64,000 nt of DNA from Soonwooa buanensis (lineage in GTDB: Bacteria > Bacteroidota > Bacteroidia > Flavobacteriales > Weeksellaceae). Position numbers and translations under genes: made by a program. The stretch is taken from the NCBI RefSeq assembly GCF_900167905.1, contig NZ_FUYZ01000003.1, positions 124,001-188,000 of the forward strand. Direction: 5' to 3'. Of the stretch, positions 54,368-61,999 are shown piece by piece. Position 1 is the stretch's first letter, and each line of letters opens with the position of its first letter. The notes beneath the pieces were generated by a model that was given only the letters and a program-made list of their open reading frames with translations, was not told where the DNA came from and ran no database searches.

Positions 54368-54371
54368 GATA

Positions 54372-55451
54372 TTAATTATATTGCTTGTCGTAATATTTTT
54401 GATAATTTCCTGAAGTTACATTCTCTAACCATTCTTTGTTGGATAAAAACCAATCGATTGTTTTAGAAAGTCCTTCTTCAAAAGTTACAGAAGGTTTCCA
54501 TCCAAGATCTTTGTTAAGCTTTGTTGCATCAATTGCATAACGCTTGTCATGACCAGGTCTATCTTTAACGAAAGTAATTAACTTCTCTGAGTAACCTGCT
54601 TCTTTTCCCGTTTTTTCATCAACTTGTTTAATTAATTCCTTAACCAAATCGATGTTTTGCCATTCGTTCCAACCACCAATATTGTAAGTTTCTCCAGTTT
54701 TAGCTTCGTGGAAAATTTGGAAAATAGCTTTTGCATGGTCAATTACATACAACCAGTCTCTTGTATATTTTCCGTCGCCATAGATTGGAAGCGGTTTTTC
54801 ATTTAAAATATTGAAAAGACAAAGCGGAATCAATTTTTCAGGAAAGTGGTTTGGACCATAATTATTAGAACAATTAGAAACTATAAATGGCATCCCGTAA
54901 GTGTTTCCGTAAGCTCTTACCAAATGGTCAGACGCAGCTTTGCTCGCTGAGTAAGGTGATTTTGGATCATAAGAAGTTTCTTCTGTGAAGAAGCCTGTTT
55001 CTCCTAATGCACCATACACTTCGTCTGTTGAAACATGATAAAACAAATTAGTTCTTGGTCCATCAGGAAAGTTGCCATGTTGATGATCAGGATTAAGTGT
55101 CCAAAACTCTTTAGCTAAATTCAATAAGTTAGCTGTACCATTAACATTAGTATTGATAAATGCATTAGGATCTGTAATACTTCTATCAACATGAGATTCT
55201 GCAGCTAGATGTATAACAGCATCAGGATTATGTTTTTCAAAAACTTTTCTTAATTCCTCTGGCTTTGTAATGTCCGCTTTTTCGAAAATGTAATTTGGTT
55301 CATTTTCGATATCTTTTAGGTTTTCTAGATTGCCTGCATAAGTCAAGGCGTCTAGATTTATAATGTTGGTATTTGGTAAGTTTTTAACAAACTCTCTAAC
55401 AACGTGAGAACCGATAAAACCAGCGCCACCAGTAATGATGATGTTTTTCAT
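54372..55451 (-). CDS. rfbB: dTDP-glucose 4,6-dehydratase
   Basis: The 359-residue extended SDR converts dTDP-glucose to dTDP-4-keto-6-deoxyglucose. NIIITGGAGFIGSHVVREF binds NAD; FYHVSTDEVYGALGE contains the Thr-Asp-Glu triad of the family and YSASKAASDHLVRAY the Tyr-x-x-x-Lys. NNYGPNHFPEKLIPL is also diagnostic. It begins 8 bases after the ugd stop. The later enzymes for dTDP-rhamnose (RfbC, RfbD) are not found nearby. Confidence 0.95.
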   Translation of the reverse strand: MKNIIITGGAGFIGSHVVREFVKNLPNTNIINLDALTYAGNLENLKDIENEPNYIFEKADITKPEELRKVFEKHNPDAVIHLAAESHVDRSITDPNAFINTNVNGTANLLNLAKEFWTLNPDHQHGNFPDGPRTNLFYHVSTDEVYGALGETGFFTEETSYDPKSPYSASKAASDHLVRAYGNTYGMPFIVSNCSNNYGPNHFPEKLIPLCLFNILNEKPLPIYGDGKYTRDWLYVIDHAKAIFQIFHEAKTGETYNIGGWNEWQNIDLVKELIKQVDEKTGKEAGYSEKLITFVKDRPGHDKRYAIDATKLNKDLGWKPSVTFEEGLSKTIDWFLSNKEWLENVTSGNYQKYYDKQYN

Positions 55452-55459
55452 TCTAAAAA

Positions 55460-56770
55460 TTAGTTATTAATTGTTTTACGACCTATAGACTTATAGAAGA
55501 AGCCATGCTGTTCAGGAACTTCTAACGGGAACATATTACGTCCATCAAAAATAATTTTATTTTTCATTTTTGATGCCATTAAGTCAAAATTAGGGTTTTT
55601 AAACTCCGGCCATTCGGTTGCGATTAATAAGCAGTCCGCCTCTTCTAGCGCAGCATACATATCTTCTGCATATTCGATTTGGTCACCAATAACATTGCGA
55701 ACATTAGCTTCAGCAATTTTGTCGTAAGCTGTTACTTTTGCTCCTTTTTCTAACAATAATTTAATGTTGTCAAGCGATGAAGCTTCACGAATATCATCCG
55801 TATTCGCTTTAAAAGCTAAGCCCCAAAGTGCAATTTTTTTACCTTTTAAATCATTGAAATACTTTTCAATATCTTTTGTTAAGATTACTTTTTGCGCATT
55901 GTTAACTGCTTCTGTTGATTCCAAAATTTGGAATTTGAAATTTTCATCTTGTCCAGATTTAATCAAAGCTTTAACATCTTTCGGAAAGCAAGATCCACCA
56001 TATCCGATACCAGGGAATAAAAATCTATGTCCAATACGATCATCACTTCCCATACCCAATCTTACTTTGTCAACATCAGCACCAACCAATTCGCAATAGT
56101 TTGCGATTTCGTTCATGAAGGTGATTTTAACAGCAAGGAAGGAGTTGGCAGCATATTTTGTTAATTCCGAAGATTTTTCGTCCATGAAAATAATTGGGAC
56201 GCCCGTATTGGTGAATGGCTGATAGATTTGAGCCATAATGTTTTTTGCTTTGTCAGAGCTACAACCAACAACAACTCTTGCCGGATTCATAGAATCTTCT
56301 ACAGCAAAACCTTCTCTCAAGAATTCGGGATTCGATACAACATCAAAAGGTAAATCAGTTTTAGAAGTAATAACAGCAGTTACTTTGTCAGCAGTGCCAA
56401 CCGGAACAGTCGATTTATTAACAACAACTTTATATTCAGTCATCATTTCGCCAATGTCATTCGCAACTTTCAGTACGTAAGATAAATCTGCAGAACCATC
56501 TTCACCTGGAGGCGTTGGTAATGCAAGATAAATAACTTCGCTTTTGTCTAAAGCTTCTTTTAAATTGGTTGTAAAATGTAATCTGTTAGCATGGATGTTT
56601 CGAAGGAACATTTCTTCAAGATTAGGCTCGTAGATTGGTACGATGCCTTTCTTCATGCCTTCAACTTTTTTTTCATCTATGTCCACACAATATACAGAAT
56701 TGCCTAATTCTGCTAGTGTTGTACCAGTTACGAGACCTACATAACCAGTTCCTACAATAGTAATATTCAA
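55460..56770 (-). CDS. ugd: UDP-glucose 6-dehydrogenase
   Basis: The 436-residue enzyme oxidises UDP-glucose to UDP-glucuronate. GTGYVGLVTGTTLAELG is the NAD site, VVNKSTVPVGTAD and the catalytic Cys in GIGYGGSCFPKD are standard for Ugd. The only start in frame with the conserved N-terminus MNITIVGTGYVG is TTG at 56768-56770; no upstream in-frame ATG was seen before the promoter. It is the first gene of the long leftward locus, 23 bases from a TATCTTTG element. A TTG start may hold its translation low. Confidence 0.92.
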   Translation of the reverse strand: MNITIVGTGYVGLVTGTTLAELGNSVYCVDIDEKKVEGMKKGIVPIYEPNLEEMFLRNIHANRLHFTTNLKEALDKSEVIYLALPTPPGEDGSADLSYVLKVANDIGEMMTEYKVVVNKSTVPVGTADKVTAVITSKTDLPFDVVSNPEFLREGFAVEDSMNPARVVVGCSSDKAKNIMAQIYQPFTNTGVPIIFMDEKSSELTKYAANSFLAVKITFMNEIANYCELVGADVDKVRLGMGSDDRIGHRFLFPGIGYGGSCFPKDVKALIKSGQDENFKFQILESTEAVNNAQKVILTKDIEKYFNDLKGKKIALWGLAFKANTDDIREASSLDNIKLLLEKGAKVTAYDKIAEANVRNVIGDQIEYAEDMYAALEEADCLLIATEWPEFKNPNFDLMASKMKNKIIFDGRNMFPLEVPEQHGFFYKSIGRKTINN

Positions 56771-56793
56771 GATTTGAGTTTTTAAATTTTATA

Positions 56794-56801
56794 CAAAGAT
56801 A
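56794..56801 (-). promoter_or_regulatory. Promoter element of the polysaccharide locus (before ugd)
   Basis: Minus-strand TATCTTTG, 23 bases upstream of the TTG start of ugd. It is the only clear element seen before the run of overlapping genes from ugd down to 47.9 kb, so it may drive all of them. The upstream TTTG partner is weak. Confidence 0.5.
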
Positions 56802-56937
56802 AATTATTTTAACATATTATAGTATAATGTAGATTTTGCTTTTTATTAATGTTGGAAGAAATGATGCTTTTTTTTATAAATAATATTAAATTTAAATTTC
56901 CAAAATGGAGAGCGTAAAGTCTTAAAATTCAATATAA

Positions 56938-56969
56938 TTTGGATTTTTTGAAAAAAGTAGCTATATTTG
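56938..56969 (+). promoter_or_regulatory. Promoter of the rimP-nusA-infB operon
   Basis: TTTG at 56938-56941 and TATATTTG at 56962-56969, 20 bases apart. The transcript would have a leader of about 70 bases before rimP at 57045. Confidence 0.6.
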
Positions 56970-56992
56970 CAAAAGATTTACGGAACAGAATG

Positions 56993-57020
56993 AAAAGGCC
57001 TTCGAGAGAATGCCTTTTTT
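56993..57020 (+). promoter_or_regulatory. Terminator-like hairpin in the rimP leader
   Basis: The stem AAAAGGC (56993-56999) / GCCTTTT (57012-57018) with a 12-base loop and T6 run forms an intrinsic-terminator-like hairpin between the promoter and rimP. Since nusA is in this operon and NusA affects termination, attenuation by NusA is a plausible feedback loop, but it is inferred. Confidence 0.55.
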
Positions 57021-57044
57021 CGTAAACGTAATTCAGGGAAAAGT

Positions 57045-57512
57045 ATGAGTTTTAAAGAGCAAGTTGAAGCTTTGTTGGCTTCTTTTTTAGAAGAAAGAAA
57101 AGATTTGTTTTTGGTTGATCTTAAGATTTCTGCAGATGACCAGATTACAGTGACTTTGGATGGGGATAATGGCGTAACTTTACAAGATTGTCTAGATGCA
57201 AGTCGTGCTATAGAGTTTAATATGGATCGAGAAGAACATGATTTTGCGTTGCAGGTTATGTCTTATGGTTTGTCAGAGCCTTTAGCTCTTAATCGTCAAT
57301 ATCAAAAAAATATTGGCAGAGAACTAGATGTTGTTTTGACTTCTGGTGAAAAGATTGAAGGCGAGTTGGTGTCTGTGGATGAAGAGTCGATCACTCTTTT
57401 GTTGAGATATCGTCGTCCAAAACTTATCGGAAAAGGTAAGGAAGATGTCGAAGAAGAAAAAGTAATACGTCTTGATGAAATCAAAAAGGCGTTGGTGGTA
57501 ATTAAATTTTAA
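57045..57512 (+). CDS. rimP: Ribosome maturation factor RimP
   Basis: The 155-residue protein helps late assembly of the 30S subunit. The N-terminal domain has FLVDLKISADDQITVTLDGDNGVTLQDCLDASRAIE and the C-terminal SH3-like domain the pattern VVLTSGEKIEGELVSVDEESITLLL, as in RimP (YhbC). The order rimP-nusA-infB is conserved in bacteria. It is 17 bases ahead of nusA. Length normal. Confidence 0.93.
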   Translation: MSFKEQVEALLASFLEERKDLFLVDLKISADDQITVTLDGDNGVTLQDCLDASRAIEFNMDREEHDFALQVMSYGLSEPLALNRQYQKNIGRELDVVLTSGEKIEGELVSVDEESITLLLRYRRPKLIGKGKEDVEEEKVIRLDEIKKALVVIKF

Positions 57513-57529
57513 TAAGAAAAATATAATCA

Positions 57530-58765
57530 ATGGATAATTTAGCTTTAATTGAAGCTTTTGGCGATTTTAAAGAAGTAAAGAATATAAGCAAAATTGACCT
57601 AATGGCGATCATTGAAGATTCTCTTAAGACGCTTTTGAGAAAAAGATATGATTCTGATGATCATTTTGATGTTATTGTTAACCCTGACAAAGGGGATTTT
57701 CAGATTTTCTTAAACAAGGTTATTGTTGAAGACGAAATGTCGGAAGATGATGATTTAGAAATCGAAATCTCTGAAGTTAGAAAAATCGACTCTACGTTTG
57801 AAGTTGGTGAAGAATATACACAAGAAATTCCAGTTGCTAAATTGGGACGTAGAAACATTCTTACACTTAAGCAAATTCTTGCAACTAAAATACAAGAGCA
57901 CTTTAATGCGGCTTTGTATGAGCAATTCCGTGATAGAATTGGACAGTTGGTTGTAGGAGAAGTTCACCATATTCGTCATAAGCATGTTATTATGTTAGAT
58001 GATGAGGGTAACGAATTTATCTTGCCTAAAGAAAATCAGATTCCTTCAGATTTCTTCAAAAAAGGAGATAATGTAAGAGCGATTGTAGAAAGTGTTGACT
58101 TCCGTGGATCTAAGCCTCAGATTATGATTTCGAGAACTTCACCGAAGTTTTTAGAGCAATTGCTAGAGTTGGAGATTCCTGAAATTCAAGATGGTACTAT
58201 TATCCTTAAAAAGGTTGTAAGAATACCAGGGGAGAAAGCGAAAATCGCTGTAGATGCTTACGATGACAGAATTGATCCAGTTGGTGCGTGTGTGGGTGTT
58301 AAAGGATCAAGAATTCACGGTGTTGTAAGAGAGTTGAGAAATGAAAATATTGACGTTATCCAATGGTCTAAGAATCCGGAAATTTTGGTGAAAAGAGCAT
58401 TAGGTAATATCATTATTAATAAGGTGGAAGTAGACGAAGAGCATAACTATGCAATGGTCTACACGCCTATTGAGGAGATTTCGAAAGTTATTGGTAAACA
58501 AGGTCAAAATATTAAGTTGGCATCTTGGTTAACAGAATACGAAATTGATGTTTATAGAGAGAAACAAGAAGACGACGATGTTGAACTAAAAGAATTTAGC
58601 GACGAAATCGAATCTTGGATTATTGAAGAGTTCAAAAAAGTTGGCCTAGAAACTGCTAGAAGTGTATTAGATAAAGATACAGAAGCATTGCTTAACTTGG
58701 TTGACTTAGAAGAAGAAACAATCGAAGAAGTTAAAAATATTCTTAGAGAAGAATTAGAAGACTAA
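57530..58765 (+). CDS. nusA: Transcription termination/antitermination factor NusA
   Basis: The 411-residue protein controls RNA polymerase pausing, termination and antitermination. The N-terminal domain (1-125), S1 domain (VGEVHHIRHKHVIMLDDEGNEFILPKENQ, about 140-200) and KH1/KH2 domains (GACVGVKGSRIHGVVRELRNENIDVIQW and VIGKQGQNIKLASWLTEYEIDVY, about 250-345) are in the usual order. It lacks the C-terminal acidic repeats of E. coli NusA, as usual in Bacteroidota. It is in the middle of the operon. Confidence 0.95.
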   Translation: MDNLALIEAFGDFKEVKNISKIDLMAIIEDSLKTLLRKRYDSDDHFDVIVNPDKGDFQIFLNKVIVEDEMSEDDDLEIEISEVRKIDSTFEVGEEYTQEIPVAKLGRRNILTLKQILATKIQEHFNAALYEQFRDRIGQLVVGEVHHIRHKHVIMLDDEGNEFILPKENQIPSDFFKKGDNVRAIVESVDFRGSKPQIMISRTSPKFLEQLLELEIPEIQDGTIILKKVVRIPGEKAKIAVDAYDDRIDPVGACVGVKGSRIHGVVRELRNENIDVIQWSKNPEILVKRALGNIIINKVEVDEEHNYAMVYTPIEEISKVIGKQGQNIKLASWLTEYEIDVYREKQEDDDVELKEFSDEIESWIIEEFKKVGLETARSVLDKDTEALLNLVDLEEETIEEVKNILREELED

Positions 58766-58842
58766 TCGAGTTGTGACAATCTCTAATAAACAGTAAAAAG
58801 AAAATACTTTAATTTTAAAAATTAAAAACAGAACATTTATAA

Positions 58843-61776
58843 ATGCCAAAAATTAGATTAAATAAAGCAGTTAAGGAATTTAATATTTCGATGGGAAGGA
58901 TGGTAGAATTTCTACAATCTAAAGGCTTCGAAGTAGAGAGTAACCCTAACGCTCAACTAGAAGAAGCGGCATATTCTGCATTAGAAGCTGAGTTCAAAAA
59001 AGATGGAGAACAACGTAAAGCTTCTCATGAGGTTGTGATTTCTAAAGTTCCAGAAGAAAAACTGGAAATCGAAGAAAAAGCGCCTGAGGTTATAAGAGCC
59101 AAAGCAAACCTAAAACCTGAAACTAAAATTTTAGGTAAGATTGATCTTGATTCTAACAAACCAGTTGTGGAAGAGCCTGCTAGCGAGGTTAAAGCTGAGC
59201 CTGTGGTAGAACAACCAAAAGCTGAAGAAGTTAAGAAGGAAGATTCTAAACAAGAATTCAAAGTCTTAGATAAGATTGATCTGTCTCAGTTAGAAAACAG
59301 AAATCGACCTGCAAAAAAGGAAAAACCAGAACCTAAAACTGAAAAGCCAGAAGCACCTAAAAAAGTGGAAACACCAAAAGTAGTTGCCGAAACGCCTAAA
59401 GTTGAAGAAAAACCGGTTGCTCCTAAAGAAGAGGTTGTAGATAACAAACCAACTGAAACAACAGAAGATAGCGAGCCTCAAAAAATTGAAACAGTTTATC
59501 AAAAACTTGATGGACCTAAAATCCTTAAGCAAACGGTTGACTTATCTCAATTTGCTCCAAAACCAAAATCTTCAAATGCTGGTGGTCCTAATGCTGCTAA
59601 GAAGAAAAGAAAACGTATAGAAAAACCTGGACAACCAGGAGCTAGCAATAACCAACAAGGCGGTAACAATAATAACAACCAAGGCGGAGGTAATAATAAC
59701 CAAGGTCAAGGTGGTAACCGTTTCGGTAATAACAACAATCGCGGTGGTCAAGGTGGTAACAACCAAGGCGGAAATCGTCCTGGCGGTAATAACCAAGGTG
59801 GTAATCGTGGAGGTAACAATCGTGGAGGTAACAACCGAGGCGGCGGGCAAAGAGTTATGCCAGTTGAGTTAACGGATGAGCAAGTTAAAAATCAAATTAA
59901 AGAGACTTTAGAAAAGCTGACCAATAAAGGTGGTAAAAATAAAGGCGCTAAACACAGAAAAGATAAACGTAACTGGAGAAGAGAGCAAGACGAACTTCAA
60001 CAAGAACGTGATGCTCAAGATACAACACTTAAAGTAACAGAATTTATTACTGTTAATGAGTTAGCAAGTTTAATGAATGTTAGCCCGACTGAGGTTATCT
60101 CTGCTTGTTTCTCACTAGGTGTTATGGTAACGATGAACCAACGTCTAGAAGCGGATACTTTAACATTAGTTGCTGATGAATTCGGTTATAAAATTGAATT
60201 CTCTGATGCTGACTTGGAAGAAAACTTAGATGAGGAAACGCCAGATGCAGAAGAAGATCTTATTGCTAGAGCACCAATTGTAACTGTAATGGGACACGTT
60301 GACCACGGTAAAACGTCATTATTGGATTACATCCGTAAAGCCAATGTTATTGCAGGAGAATCTGGAGGTATTACACAGCATATCGGTGCTTACAATGTTA
60401 AGCTAGAAGGTGGACAACGTATCACATTCTTAGATACACCAGGTCACGAGGCCTTTACAGCGATGAGAGCACGTGGTGCGCAGGTTACCGATATTGTAAT
60501 TATCGTAATTGCAGCAGACGACGATGTGATGCCACAAACTAAAGAAGCTATTGCGCACGCACAAGCGGCTGGAGTACCAATGATTATCGCACTTAACAAA
60601 GTTGATAAACCAAATGCTAACCCAGATAACATTCGTCAACAATTATCAGGTATGAATATCTTGGTGGAAGAATGGGGTGGTAACATCCAGTCTCAAGAGA
60701 TTTCGGCTAAGTTTGGTAACAACGTAGATGCGTTATTGGAGAAAGTGTTATTGCAGGCAGAAATGCTTGAATTAAAAGCTAATCCAGATCGTGCAGCTAA
60801 TGGTGTTGTTATCGAAGCAGCATTAGATAAAGGTAGAGGTTATGTTTCTACGATATTAGTTCAGAATGGTACTCTTAAAGTTGGTGACTATATTCTTGCT
60901 GGTAAAAATCACGGTAAGGTTAAAGCGATGCTTGATGAAAGAGGAAAACCTATGCAAGCTGCTGGTCCGTCAATTCCTGTAACTATTTTAGGTTTAGATG
61001 GTGCGCCAACTGCAGGTGATAAATTTAGAATTTACGCTGACGAAAAAGAAGCGAAAACTATTGCTACGAAGAGAGAGCAGTTGCAAAGAGAGCAAACTTT
61101 ACGTACGAAAAAACATCTTACTTTGGATGAAATCGGAAGACGTATTGCACTTGGTGAATTTAAAGAACTTAACATTATCCTTAAAGGTGACGTGGATGGT
61201 TCGGTAGAGGCATTATCTGATCAGTTACAACAATTATCAACTGAGGAAATTCAGGTTAATATCTTACACTCTGGTGTTGGTCAAATCACAGAAAGTGATA
61301 TTCTACTAGCGGCGGCATCTGATGCTATTGTTATCGGATTCAACGTTAGAGCAAGTGTTAATGCTAAAGATATTGCGGATAAAGAAGAAGTTGAAATCAG
61401 AACTTATTCGATTATCTATGCTGCTATTGATGAGGTTAAAGAAGCGATGGAAGGTATGCTTTCACCAGAAATTAAAGAACAAGTTATCGGTAATGTAGAA
61501 ATCCGTGAGGTGTTCAAAATTTCTAAAGTTGGTACTATTGCAGGTTGTATGGTATTAACTGGTAAAGTAACTAGAAATTCGAAAATTAGATTACTTCGTG
61601 ATGGTATCGTGAAATTTGACGGAGAGCTAGAAAGCTTAAAACGTTTCAAAGACGATGTTAAAGAAGTAACTAAAGGCTACGAATGTGGTCTTAACTTAAA
61701 AGGTTATAATGATATTGAAGTTGGTGACATCTTAGAAGTCTACGAAGAAGTAGCAGTTAAGAAGAAACTGAAATAA
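58843..61776 (+). CDS. infB: Translation initiation factor IF-2
   Basis: The 977-residue GTPase brings initiator tRNA to the ribosome. A long N-terminal part (1-260) is rich in Lys, Glu, Pro and Val. Residues about 263-336 are an Asn/Gly/Gln/Arg-rich low-complexity linker. The GTPase domain begins near 475 with [15 protein letters not shown], then LDTPGHEAF and [10 protein letters not shown], followed by domains II-IV to the end. The conserved fold and the operon position make the call firm. The linker is unusual in composition but keeps the reading frame. A strong terminator follows. Confidence 0.97.
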   Translation: MPKIRLNKAVKEFNISMGRMVEFLQSKGFEVESNPNAQLEEAAYSALEAEFKKDGEQRKASHEVVISKVPEEKLEIEEKAPEVIRAKANLKPETKILGKIDLDSNKPVVEEPASEVKAEPVVEQPKAEEVKKEDSKQEFKVLDKIDLSQLENRNRPAKKEKPEPKTEKPEAPKKVETPKVVAETPKVEEKPVAPKEEVVDNKPTETTEDSEPQKIETVYQKLDGPKILKQTVDLSQFAPKPKSSNAGGPNAAKKKRKRIEKPGQPGASNNQQGGNNNNNQGGGNNNQGQGGNRFGNNNNRGGQGGNNQGGNRPGGNNQGGNRGGNNRGGNNRGGGQRVMPVELTDEQVKNQIKETLEKLTNKGGKNKGAKHRKDKRNWRREQDELQQERDAQDTTLKVTEFITVNELASLMNVSPTEVISACFSLGVMVTMNQRLEADTLTLVADEFGYKIEFSDADLEENLDEETPDAEEDLIARAPIVTVMGHVDHGKTSLLDYIRKANVIAGESGGITQHIGAYNVKLEGGQRITFLDTPGHEAFTAMRARGAQVTDIVIIVIAADDDVMPQTKEAIAHAQAAGVPMIIALNKVDKPNANPDNIRQQLSGMNILVEEWGGNIQSQEISAKFGNNVDALLEKVLLQAEMLELKANPDRAANGVVIEAALDKGRGYVSTILVQNGTLKVGDYILAGKNHGKVKAMLDERGKPMQAAGPSIPVTILGLDGAPTAGDKFRIYADEKEAKTIATKREQLQREQTLRTKKHLTLDEIGRRIALGEFKELNIILKGDVDGSVEALSDQLQQLSTEEIQVNILHSGVGQITESDILLAAASDAIVIGFNVRASVNAKDIADKEEVEIRTYSIIYAAIDEVKEAMEGMLSPEIKEQVIGNVEIREVFKISKVGTIAGCMVLTGKVTRNSKIRLLRDGIVKFDGELESLKRFKDDVKEVTKGYECGLNLKGYNDIEVGDILEVYEEVAVKKKLK
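59631..59850 (+). repeat. Low-complexity GGN/AAC/CAA-rich tract inside infB
   Basis: An imperfect repeat of units such as GGTAATAACAACCAAGGCGG encodes the Asn/Gly/Gln/Arg-rich linker of IF-2. Codon use varies between units, so it is maintained as protein sequence and not a simple DNA satellite. Confidence 0.8.
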
Positions 61777-61798
61777 TTAATATTATGTATTGGATAAT

Positions 61799-61829
61799 AT
61801 GCCACTGAGGACTCTCAGTGGCATTTTTC
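61799..61829 (+). terminator. Rho-independent terminator after infB
   Basis: An 11-base stem ATGCCACTGAG (61799-61809) / CTCAGTGGCAT (61814-61824), loop GACT, is followed by five T. It closes the rimP-nusA-infB operon 23 bases after the stop. Confidence 0.9.
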
Positions 61830-61999
61830 TTATTTTAATAAACAACTGTTTGATTTAAGAGTAATGTATCAAAACTTTAACTTATAATCTATTATTTTTA
61901 TACTTAAATGTTAAAGTTTTAAGGGATTTTTAAATTTAATTTGGTGTATTAGGAAAAAATTAACATATTTGTAAACTATAATATCAAATTAGTGTTAAT

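Noticed and set aside
53061-55451. Complete dTDP-rhamnose pathway
   Set aside because: Only rfbA and rfbB are present; rfbC and rfbD were not found in the window.
59631-59850. CRISPR array or DNA satellite
   Set aside because: The units are imperfect, have no spacers and stay in the infB frame.
59572-59850. Minus-strand open frame rich in Thr and Val
   Set aside because: It is the mirror of the low-complexity part of infB and has no start signal or family match.
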